A stretch of 26,557 nt of DNA from Elysia marginata. Its lineage: Eukaryota; Mollusca; Gastropoda; Plakobranchidae. The stretch lies in assembly GCA_019649035.1 (NCBI GenBank), contig BMAT01012720.1, positions 301,899 through 328,455 on the forward strand, written 5' to 3'. Below are positions 1 to 12,100 of the stretch, piece after piece. Positions within the stretch are counted from its first letter, which is position 1, and each line of letters begins with the position of its first letter. The position numbers and the translations under genes were made by a program. A model generated the notes under the pieces. It was not told the DNA's origin. It searched no databases and saw only the letters and a program-made list of their open reading frames with translations.

Positions 1-66
1 CAAAAAGATGCTTTTGACTAATCTAAAACTAGACAATATGAACATTTATTGTACTGTTGTTCGCAC

Positions 67-129
67 CTCCTGTCACTTCTGCTGCAGGCCCGTCACCGTC
101 GCCTGCAGGGGCAGATGTTGGGTGCTGAC
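67..129 (-). CDS. TMEM94: Candidate TMEM94 linker exon
   Basis: The 63-bp GC-rich island in AT-rich intron has acceptor CTATCATTAG and donor GTGCGA (61-66). It reads QHPTSAPAGDGDGPAAEVTG in the phase left by the 943-1060 exon. The predicted Gly/Ala/Pro/Asp linker has no recognisable homology, as expected for the variable loop that follows this P-domain block in TMEM94. Support is base composition, splice borders and phase only. Confidence 0.45.
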
Positions 130-3100
130 CTAATGATAGTAAAAGCAATAACAATAATATTGATAATGATTATAAAGCGGAACCTCAGATTCGGGAACCT
201 TGATAATCCTGAAACTGGAGAATTGGAGAAGGATTTGAAAGAAACGGAATTTTTCCTACATGAATTACCCTATTACAGCCGGAAGAGAGACCATGCAAAT
301 CAAGATATACTTGGTAATTTTACTCCTTATAGCTAAACACCAATCACTTCATGCAGGATAGAACACATATAACTACATCTCATCCATTAGCCCTTGCTTA
401 AAGCTGGATAAACAAAATAACAGTCAGCTCTGCTTTAATTCAAAGTTGTTTAAGTCGATTTAAGTTTTTACTAGACATTTTCTCTTTTGCGACCCATGGG
501 GACAAAAACAACTACTTGCTCATAACTAGGATCTTTCACCTAAATTGATGTCATTGATTATGTGCCCTGAAGATCAACTCAAGCAGAATGGACTGTACAT
601 TTCTTAACCCCTTCGTGATGTAGTTTCTGACAATCGCCATGACGTGGCAGTTTTTGGTTAGAGAAGGGATTAATTGTATATTTTTAACATTGCCAAAGTC
701 CAATTATATTTTCAGAATTCAAATAACTCTGCCTTAAATATCCCTCTTACTTAGAGCAAAACATGGCGTACATTGTATGACTGAGCATCATAGGGAACAG
801 AAAAACCCGCTGATTTGAGGACATACAATGTACGTTCTATCTGCATCTTGTCACAACAAATAGGACGTACAGCATACATTATATGTCACCAAGGGGTTAA
901 ACTAACATTTGTTAAGAAACTACAGAGAAACCAAGCTCAGACCTAGACTAGAAAGGTTACGACTTGAGGAGTTGGCTGAGCTGACTGGCTCGGAGGCTCC
1001 AGGCATCAGAGAGACATGACAGTTCCAGCCGGCCTCCAGGCCCATCTTCTCTGCGAATACCTGAGTGAGCGACCAGAGAGATTAAAAACTGATTGATGAA
1101 TTTGCTTCTATGACAAAACGTCATGAATCTGTCGTTTGTGATGATGAGCAACGAATGAATATTTCAAGCATGAAACTCAAAGCAACAGGATTTTTTTTCT
1201 CTCCAAATTTCAGTTTTGCTTAACACTTACAGCATATAATTGAAGCAACTTCCCTGAAGATAGTGAGAAAGATAGAAAAAAATGTTTAGTATTTAAATAC
1301 GCCAAAAATTATTAAATAAAACTTGTTTCAAACGGTCCGTCTTATAAACTTATTTTCATATAAGTACAAGGACAGACTTAAAATAAAAGACACATAGCTC
1401 ACAGTTTTATCTTACAGTTTAAAAAAACATATGGAAGTTATATTTTAAAATTACTTTTGTTTATTTTTCAGTAGTTCCTTTATTATTATTTATCATTAAA
1501 AAAAACAAAAAAATAACATGATCACTTACCCTGCTTCTGACCTCGTTCTCTTTAGAGAAATGCACAAATTTGATACAAGCCGATTCCAGTTTTGAAATAA
1601 GTGTCACAAAATCCTGAAAAACATAAGTTGTTCAAGCATGGTAAAAACATGAACCTCACAAATCTGTCAAAAAACCTAGACTTCCTAATGACATAACCTA
1701 GCATCAAGAATTCCGCCTAAAATAGATGCTGTTGGTGCTCTTCATTCTTAGTTGTTCTTTTGTAGTTTTTTTTTCTCTCTTTTATTTGCCAATTCTGTAA
1801 TAAATTTTTGTGTTAACAAGTCTGTCATACAAAGAACCAAAGGAAAAAAAATAAAAACAAACAAATTGTGATTTGATTCTTAAGAGTGGATTCTATAGAA
1901 CGAACGCAACGGAGAAATAAATCAGTGGTTTCCAGGTCAGCCTTTAAAACCAGAATCATTGACCTACAGAGACGGACTAAACATCCACATGCAAACAAAA
2001 TTTTTTAATGGTGTTCCATTGACCTATTGTATTAATATCTTTAAGTGAGTTCAATCAAATAAAATGTACAATTAAAAAATTTAATGGTTTGAGTGTTGGT
2101 CTGAAACAGGCAAAAGTTTAACACTGCAAGAGGTAGGATGTTTGTTTATTTTATATGGTGTGGCCTGTCTATACTAATAAATTCAGCGTGACTGGCTGGC
2201 GTCAACTAAAATACCTTCCAACAAGGAAAAAAGATATAAAATCTTAATAGTACAGAAATTGACATGACCAAGAAATATGAAGCTGACGTAAGACTCTTTA
2301 AGTCTTACTCAATACTATAGTTTTAAGAAATAGCATTTTTTTAAATTAATACACTTAGAACTGAGGAGTAGCATAAAGAAGGACAACTCTCTATAAGCAT
2401 ACAGTTATGTTTGGTATTCTAAGGGGTTACTTAAAGCAAGTACAGAATTACAGCTTGATTACTTGTCTTAGCTAAATAATTTGAGCTTAGACCTCCTCTA
2501 AAAAAAAAAAGCTGAAAACAGAGTTACGTTCTCGTAATAAAAAAAAGGGCCACAAGTTATCTTTTGTCTTACAGAGCAGTGGCTAAAAGCTTCCTGTATA
2601 GCAACGTCTCCTCACCTGCCGCGCCTGGTACTGAAGGGAGATCATCCCTAGGAATGTTTGATGAGACTGAAGCATCTGGCCGACCCGCAGTTCCTCCACG
2701 GACGATGCTGGGCTCAGTTCTAGCAACGAGTCAACACTGTGAGATCGTTGACGCTGTAAGGTCTCACTTTCATCTCCATCCAAAAACACCCTGACCACAA
2801 GATTTTTGGGGTTTTTTTTTTAGAATGGAATAGAGAGAGAAACAGTTGATTTATTTACAGTCAAGTCCATATAAACGGAACCTGATTGTTCCATATACTT
2901 TCTAAAATCCACCCATATGTAGGTGCCTGACTTTATACATGTTGGCTACTTGTTTTGTAATGCTTACTGGCAGTAATTTTTTTGATAATTCAGAGTCAAA
3001 TTTCGTCCACCTAAAGAACAAATAAAATACCGGACCTGTATAAACTTGAATTAGTTTAAAATTGTAAAAGCACCGCTTGCCATTTTGTGTATACAAAATG

Positions 3101-6100
3101 CTCTTGATCTGTACAAATATAGCTCAAAAGTGTAAAGTTTTTGACGTAAAAAAGAAAACTATTGCGTGAAAAAAAAAGATCTACATAGTTACAGTCTAGT
3201 AATGTAAAATAAATTAAAACTAATTCTATATGGACTTAAATAAATCAAACAAATGTGTAAACTCGTAAAACCCATTGAATTAATTGTTAAAAATATTACA
3301 TGTCCCGCAACTAGTGCAAATAAGTCAGACGTTAGAAAAATCTCATTTGAGAAAATTGCTCTTTAAACTTTCTTTTTTTTTTTTTCTTTTGCTTCTTTTC
3401 AATCAAAACAAATTCTAATACCGCTCCAAAAAAATTTTGATAACATCATACAGTTTTCAATGTTTAGAAGGTAAAAACTTCTACCCGACGTCTTCTCCGT
3501 GTGCCACTTTGGTTGTGCTCGGGCTCTCCACCAGTTCAGTGTAGACGTGCTCTGGCCACTCCAGACTTGCCCGCGGTAGAGGCTTGTAGGCAAACGCTGT
3601 ACAGTACGCTACCATTGAGTTGCGGTGATAAAAGTCGAGAATTCGCTTTCTGAAAACAGACATGAAGGGTTTCATGGCAAAATGCATTATACCTTTTTTT
3701 TTTTAAAACTTTGACATTTTAAGCAACGACAACTTTTTAAAATATTTTCTTTCTGTAAGAAATGTCATATTTCTAACAGAGCTTCACAAAATATAAGAGC
3801 ATTGTCTACTGCGATAACGTAAATGTTAAAAAAAATTGCAGGGATGTGAATGACTGTTGAATAAAAAATCTGAACAAAGCACAACTTAGTTTCTTTTTAT
3901 GATCTTGTCTAGATAGAACTAAATCTATGTCTACATAAATCTACCGCAATAAGGGTTTGGTATAGATCTAGATGTTTATCTAGATTAAAAAGAATGAGCA
4001 ATATAATCAATCCTTACAGTACCCAGAGAGGTTACTTGCAAGTGGATGTTAAAGAACGGACTTTTAAAATTAAATATACACATAACATTAGGCTAAAATC
4101 TCAATACGAAAAAAAAAAGTTCAAATCAGATTAAATCTTAAATCTGAAAAATGTACATCCCTAAACTTGGGAAACCAGAGTTCAATTGTGAGACCAACCT
4201 GTCCAATTCTGAGAGCAGATGTAGGTCAGCACCAGTCCAGGCATCTGTACAACAGTCCAGCACCAGATCGCCAGTTCCCTGGGTCATCAGCTGACCAAAT
4301 CCTGGTCAAATGTAGTAACATGTAGTGAAAATCAAGTGTAAAAAATGGTTACATTTGAGTATGTAGGAAGCAAGTGGAAATCAAGTGTAAAAAGAGGATC
4401 TTTTCAAAAGTACAAAATACAATTGAGAACTATTTCTTTCAAACACACATACCTCAACTTCTCTGTTTCCCTATGCTGATTTCCTCTTCAACCCTATCCA
4501 GTGAACGTCCTGATTTCCCTAGACAACAGTTGGCTTACTCCACTTGCCGAGATCCTAGAGGTCAGGAGGCCAGTTGATAGGGAAAACCCCCCAGGAACTC
4601 GGGTGTGACACGGTAAAGCCCTTTAGAGCTCTACTCTATCACCAAATTAGTTTGAACTACAGTCACTGATTCCTCAAACTGTTGGCAACCTTATTACCTC
4701 TAACATGTTGACACTGACTGCAAAATGAATGGTTTATTTTTAACTGCTTTGATAATCTTTATGATGTAGATTGATACAGATTAGAGATAAGCAGCTTCCC
4801 GTTTGTCATCCCATACCAACTAGAAGATAAAACTGATCATAGAGCTTCGAAGTTAGAAAACCAAGAACATCACAATACAGGAAACATTCATGGCAAAGGA
4901 AAGCAAAGAAAAAGAAAACCTTGAAAAGCATTTTCTGAAGTCACTTTCTGAAGTTCCTTTTTTTTTAAAAGTGTTTTTTGCTTACTAGAAGTGAGCTTTC
5001 TTTGTGTGTTTAAAAAAAATCCTAAACTCTTACCTCTACTAGATGGGACAGGCTTGGGATCATTTCAGGGATGTCTCCATGTGAGTGATTGTACATATGT
5101 GTGCACATTTTCTCTTCTTTCATATATGAGTGTAACGAATCAAATGCAAGTAAGATAATGCTACAAGCATAAAACGCTATACATGAATACATATAATTAT
5201 ATATATTTTTTATCAAGTATAAAGCGCCTAGAGCTTTTACTGGTTTTCTTTGACTTTGTGCTGAACTGATATATAATGATAATATACAAAGACTCTTTCA
5301 CACTTAAAGGTCAATGTGTCGCACACCGTAGTAAACCGTGTCAACAATACTGAAATTCAAGTTTTTAAAAAACATTAAAAGATGGATGTTGTACACAATG
5401 TGAACGAAAAAATATCAACTTAAAACAAAACTAAAATCATAAAACTTGCATCACTATTTTTCACTCGCTCACATTAATATAGTACTAGTGACATGCCCGC
5501 AAATTTCGCGCTTTTCAGCAAAGATAGAGGAATTATTTCAGGTAAAGGTGAAAACGTGACCTACGATTGATTGAGAATTTTTGTGAAAAAGAAAAAGGTC
5601 CTTATATGAGAGTCACCGATCCCACTCAGAAGGTCCTACACTGCCCATGTTGTCCGTCTAACTAAGGAAGACTGCTAAACAATTATAATTATGGGCTCAT
5701 GCACCACGGTTAATAAGGCCACAAACCTTGACCTAGATCATTCTGCGATCATCTGCCTCAGCTTTTTGGCTAAGCAGTGAGACGACAGCTCTTTACTTCT
5801 CTTCGGCATTTTGATGTGGAAAGGTGAGAGTTTAACGGCAAGTGATTGCAGGCTTCTGTGATTTCTAGTCCTAGAAGATGAAGATACTAAAGTAGAAATG
5901 AAAAGAGTAACCGAAGAGGACCTACAAACCAAATAAATTTAGACCGAGAGTTCTCATAGTTGCGGTAGAAATGGAAAGAGTTAACGACGACGATTACGAA
6001 CCAAATAACTTTAGGCCAAGAGTTCGCATAATTGCGGAAAATGTGCATGAGCCCACACCAAACCAAAACACAGATTATTTTTTTTCATGAATTTCAGTGA

Positions 6101-9100
6101 AAACCGCATCTAAAACGGTTTTGTGGTTACGGAGGAGATAGTGATTGGAGCCCAACCGAACGCCTTTTATATAAGAGATAAGATAATTTTTTACCTGTGA
6201 GTTTGTCCCTTGCGACAACAGACACTTGGTTAGGCATAGGAATCTTGTGTTGAATAAAAGATCTGGCTCGGTTTTGTTTCTCTCGTTCTGCTTCTTCTTC
6301 TGGCTGAGAAGGATTACAAAAAAAATGAAATTAATGTTTTTAATTTCTAAACTGTTGCTGGTGTCTTCTTAAAAGAACTTTTGTTTCATATGTATATATC
6401 TAAACTTATAAAAAAAACTTATACACCGTCATTTAATTTTATAAATAAAAAAACCCCCTCAACTGATTGAAATGAGTAAAACTTCTAAAAATAAAAATAT
6501 CAAGCTCCAAAACTGTCGTTTCCTATATAGGGATTGAGATTAGAGGTAAAACAAGAGTAATGTCTCTTTTCCGGAAGACAACACTCCAAAATACTATAGT
6601 GGTTATTGTAATCTAGACCTAGATTGTAGGGTAAGTTTCGTTAAGTTTCTTACTTTTGTAAACGATTTGACATCTAGAACTTACAAACTATAGAGCTAAA
6701 TAAGAAGTTTATCTTCAAAATAAATCTGTCGCATAAATTTTAAAAGATCGTAATATTTGTATTTATAAGATAGTGGAGAGACATCAGGAAAGTTCTGCTA
6801 CTCTTGTTGAAATCTCATTCCCTATATGCCCCAGCCACTATCACCGATTAGGATTTAAAAAATCTTTGATTAAAATGTTGAAAATCTTTATTTGAGAAAA
6901 CACCTTTAAAAATCTATTTTTCTCTCTATATATCTTTAGTATAAAGAAAGTTTTACAATCTTTATGCAAAGTACTGATATATTCATCACATTTGTTTTCT
7001 GTTTGGAAGCGCAGCAAAAATGTATTTTTAATTAAAGCAATGCCTTGGGAGGTGAAAAATGTGCTATATGACCCTTTTGGACTGGTTGCAAGACATATAT
7101 CCATGGAACCTTTTTCATAAATATCTGTGGACACCCAACCTACCACCTGTCTGTAAGCTCCTAATATAGCTTCCTGGCAAAAAACATTCACTGCATCGTC
7201 TGTGAAACCCATCTCTTTTGACAAAGAGCACAAGCATCTGGAGAGGTGGTGGGAAAGATATTCAATTCAAATACAATACGCTGCATAAATCTACAACTTG
7301 CTTTTTTCCTCTTTAACACACCATAGTACAATTTTTATGGGATCTGATCAATACTTGCATTTACCGAGGAAACAAAAACCTCATATAAAATTCTACCTAT
7401 AATAAACTAAATTAGACTAAATTTTACCCTCCTGTTTGGTTACATTGGAAAATTATAGATCAGTGGTTAAGAGACTTAGCTACATTTTACAGTTTGATAA
7501 GCCACAGGTGAGATCTGTGCTAGGACATATTACAGTATCAAGAAACAGGGATGAATGTAACACTCAGAGAATCAAACTTTCTCAAAGTGAATTAATCTCA
7601 TTCAGCTGCCAACCTCCTCAAGTACTGTGTTAAGTGAAAGTTAAGTTAAATATTTTCTCAGGATTCAGACTGTAAAGCAGTTCCTGAAAGTTTAACATTG
7701 CAAAGCAGTTTTCTCACCTCCTACCAACCACAGCGACGGTTTCTTTGTTCTCGCGTGCGGCACAGGCGACGTGGTCGGTGAACTGTGTGTACCACTCGGA
7801 GGTGTTCTCGTTACACGTGTTCAACAAAATATCCAGCCCCTGGGGTGCCACAAATTGTGAGAGAGAGTTTTCACGTTAAAACCTGGTCACATTGGTTATT
7901 AGTGGCCCTGGTCAATTAAATCCTAGCTAGTTGAGTAAGATCCTAAGTTTGCCATGGAAGTACAGCTTCAAAAATGCATTTATAAATTTCCTTTTAATTT
8001 AATAATAATTGCATTACGATTCTCAAAACTTTCTGCATTGGAAAGGTATCAAAAAATTTATTCCATGGCTTTGAGACAATGTGTTTCTGCAATTTAGAAC
8101 ATGACTCCTAAATAAATCAAATTACACCTCCCTGTTTACACAACAACAAATAACGTAGAACTGTTACAGTTTAGTTCAATATTGGCAAGTCTATTTCACA
8201 GGATAGTCAAATACCTCTTCAATATGGGTATTTAAAGATGAAAATCCTATCCCCTTAGCCATGTGAGAAAATTTGTAAAAAATTACAGACAGTCAGATGT
8301 CCACATATCAAACCATTTATGAAATTTTTATGCGCTCCATTTGAAAAAAAAAAACAAAAGCAAAAAGGATTTTTACAAGTTAATCAAGTTACTCTTTTAA
8401 TTATTTTTTATCCTTTTCATGCAACAAGAACTTATACTATACTTTACTTAATTTTCTCCATCTCAACCTCTTGACTGCGCTGCGGACGTACCACGTACAT
8501 CCAAAAATTGCAAGGCTATATGCGATTTGAACGTTCTAGGTACATCTTTTTTATAGCACTGTTTGCTTTGTTCGTCCGATACTAGACGTTTGAACTTTTC
8601 ATGGCTATGTGTAGTCTCAGAGCATGCTAGAAGACTTCAGGCCTAGCCTAGTGTCTGCCAGCACTAAATTTATCACCAAAAAGCCTGGGGGATGTGAGTG
8701 TGTGTACTGTGGACCGCGTCCTGGCACACAGTGTGGGAAAATATATAGAAGGGGAGGGGTTAATCAATTATCGAATGAATGAAGAATGTCAATTTCTTTA
8801 CCAAAGGTTTCAGAGCAGCAATGTGGTCCTTCCAGCGAGGATCATCAAACAGAAGGCTAAAGGCATCCTGAGAAAAGGTTAGAAAAAAAAAACAACTGAT
8901 GATAAACATTATTGGAAATGTTTACAAGATTTTATTACTGCTTGATATAAAGATAATTGGCTAAATGTGAACGAAACAAAAAAGTGCTATTTGATTTTTA
9001 AAGTTGACAAAAAAATAACACCATAGATTCTGTTATTCTAGGAGTTATTGATTAGTAAGAACTAAAAACGAATGAACTTCCCTGTTTCTATGCATGGGAA

Positions 9101-12100
9101 AACAACTTCACAACAAAGTCAGGATAGCTCTGCTGCGTCCCAAATAAAAGCATTAGCAGATCAATACTGGATCGTGATTGGATCAGGCGGATCAGGCACT
9201 TTGCTCGTTTTATGTGTGTACAGTGCTGCACTTGGTCAGACCAAAGCAAAATTTAACTCTTTGTATACAGAATTACTGGATGATAGTAATAAATATTAAT
9301 AACCATTTCAATAGTAGCCTTCCCTATAAAGTGCTTGAAATTCACAGTTCATTGTTTGATTATAACAGTAAACATCAATAGTTTTACAACACACAGGATA
9401 ATATAATGATTACTAAAATATTCATGTTATCACTTTAGGTAAGCAAAACATATTGAAAAACACAAAAGTAAAAATTTGTTGTCTAATATATCAATTAATT
9501 ATAAAAATGCAATAGCAAAAATTGCAGGCGATACTACGCCAGTTTTTTAATGATTGATATTTGATCTCTTGCATCTTTTCTTCGCTTCCCTATTGCCCAT
9601 ACCTACTTTGAAAGCACGAATATGGAAACTTGTTTTGAAATTCAAACCAGTACAAAATAAAGATCTTTGTTTTCACATTTCACATTCTTGCAAGCATGGG
9701 GGGATGAGCATGAAGCGGCCTTATGGATGGAATCAATTAAAGGAAACATCAAATTTGGGGAAGGAAGGGTTTACCTTGCCAGAGTCTGGAGTTACATCTA
9801 AGACTTCAATAGCACAGCGAGCATCAGGATCTGTGGGAGAAATTTGTTTCTTAATGTTTATACAAATAGGCTCAAGCAATACATGCTTCAGAAAATCTTA
9901 GTTTACCTTAGCTGAAGAGGGTAAAGTCTCAAATTTTGTAGCATTTTTTTTTTCTTAGAATGAAAAGATTTTGTCTTCGACCAAAGCAAAAATTTTGATG
10001 GGGTGACCAGGGACATATTGAGTTGTTCGTATTTTCTCAAAGTTTATTTTCCACACTTCAAGAGGAGAGGCTGCTAAAAATTCTAACTCTAGCCTTTCAG
10101 TAATCTGAGATATTTCCTATTGAAGCATCATCAAAACAGTCACAGAAAAGTGAATGACTTGTGCCTGAAATACACTGGTTGTTTCAAAAATCATAATAGC
10201 AAAATTGTAAATAGTAAGAGACCTACCTGACTCCTGGCGTGATCTTTTCTTCCTCCGCTCCGGACGTCTTTCTTCTTTATTCACTTCAGAGTTTTCTTCC
10301 TCCTCCTCTTGGCGTGGCTTCAGCGCTGACGAGAAGAAAAGCACCTTTTCAGCCGATGGGTTCGGCCAGGACAGGATGCCCTTTTTATCAACACAACACA
10401 TCACCTGGAATCGGAAATGTTTCACAGTGGACGCATGAAACATCGTGTAACCAGTGCAAATAAACATAAGTTGAATATTGCAATTTTCAAGATGTTGTTT
10501 TGATCAATGCCTTAATATGAGCTTTCAAACATTCAAAAGTGCAAAAAATAATCAAAATTTTGTGATTAGGTAATAGAACTGCTCTTGATTTGGAATTTCA
10601 ATAAAAAGAAGAAAAAAGTTTCGGCAATCCAACTGCTCACAAGACATAATAACGAATGTTGAATAAGATCTTGACTTTCGTTTCCTCTTCATTGGTTCTT
10701 ATATTTGTTTACTTTGCTTTTCTTTTGACAACAAAAGGCTTTTGAATGAGAAAAAGGTCTAGGAAATACTCAGATCACCTTCTGACTGACAACCAAGCAA
10801 TACCTTTTTAAGCTGAAAGCTTGGCTTTACCATTTTAAGTTTTGTCATACCCATAAACAAAAAACCCTATATAAAAATTTAACTCTTTTTGGTCGGAATT
10901 TTTCAGGCACTGTGCCGGAGTTATTTTTTCATGCGTTTCAGCAAAGTTGTCTACTCTCAATTTTTTTTTACCATAATATTGCTCTCAGCATTGCCTATCT
11001 CTCTGTCAACGCTGTGAAGAAACTTACAGCATTTGTCAAAGTTTGTATACTGTTTGCTTTGTCTTGGTTGAGGATGTAACAAAAAATGTCCCAACTTTTG
11101 CCAAATGCTGTGAGAGTCTTTAGGGTATAAACAGAGGGAGTTAGCAACGCTGGTAGCGTTCTTACGGTCAAGAAGAGTTAAGCCTCACCATTTGATTTTA
11201 TTTTCATAATTGAATAAAATAATCCTCTAGGAAAATCAAAAGCTTAGACAAGCATTGAAATCTTGTACCCAATCAGCAATATACTTGTGAGGCAACCAGA
11301 ATAAATTTGGAACAAGTCAGAATTTTGAAATATTGACATTTTCTTGTGATAACAGAGATTTTACTGAGATGATTAGTTGCTACATTCTATTGCCACTCTC
11401 AAGCCTTAAACGAGTACCCGGCTATGGGCAGTGAAAAATCTATTCAGTAAAAATGAATAATGCATTTCAACTAGGTGCTCGTTTATGAGTTCAGAGACAA
11501 ATTTGGTTAATGGTGGCCTGTCTGGGGAACCCATGTAAAGAACTTAAAACATTATGGGATATTAGGCCCATAATAAAAATGTGCTTTACTTTACATACTT
11601 TATCATTACACGGTATAAGCAGCCCTATGCACCTTAGGAGATCTTAAACTCATCACATTACTTTACTTCACTGATTTCCTGGTGCTGGACTTACTGTGAC
11701 GCTGCCCAGGGCATGAAGCATCTCAAAGTCGGGGCACACGCTGCCCTTGATCCCGATGAATGAGCTCCACACCGAGTGTAACAGCCTTCTCCACTGAATC
11801 TTCGGCACTGTGTCTTCCACGGAAATTGTGCTACAACTTCCAATGCTTTCTGTTGAGTCTTTCAAGTCCTGGAGATAAGATAAGATAAGATGGAGATAAG
11901 ATATGTCTCATTTACAGGGGAATATATTTTTAAAAGCATCAACATAGAGATGTTACATAAATCTGATTCACAGTTGTGTAAATTTTTGGACAACTCATAT
12001 TTAAGGGTTTTCAATTGATCAAAGTGTTCAAAATAGTTGCACTGTATCTTCCACATTTCTCTTTACTTTGTAAATAAAACTAAAATGGGTCAAGTTTGTT

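Noticed and set aside
49..336. Plus-strand 95-codon open frame
   Set aside because: It mixes a hydrophobic Ile-rich AT run with a charged end, has no homology and overlaps a GC-rich island better explained as a minus-strand TMEM94 exon.
2564..2794. Plus-strand 76-codon open frame
   Set aside because: It is the antisense of the 2616-2790 TMEM94 exon, which is strongly conserved on the minus strand.
6841..7143. Extension of the minus-strand frame beyond the 7144-7237 exon
   Set aside because: The human match stops at the donor and the rest is AT-driven, Lys/Phe/Ile-rich sequence, so it is intron.
9072..9299. Plus-strand 75-codon open frame with a hydrophobic stretch
   Set aside because: No splice borders, no family resemblance and antisense to a TMEM94 intron; chance is likely.
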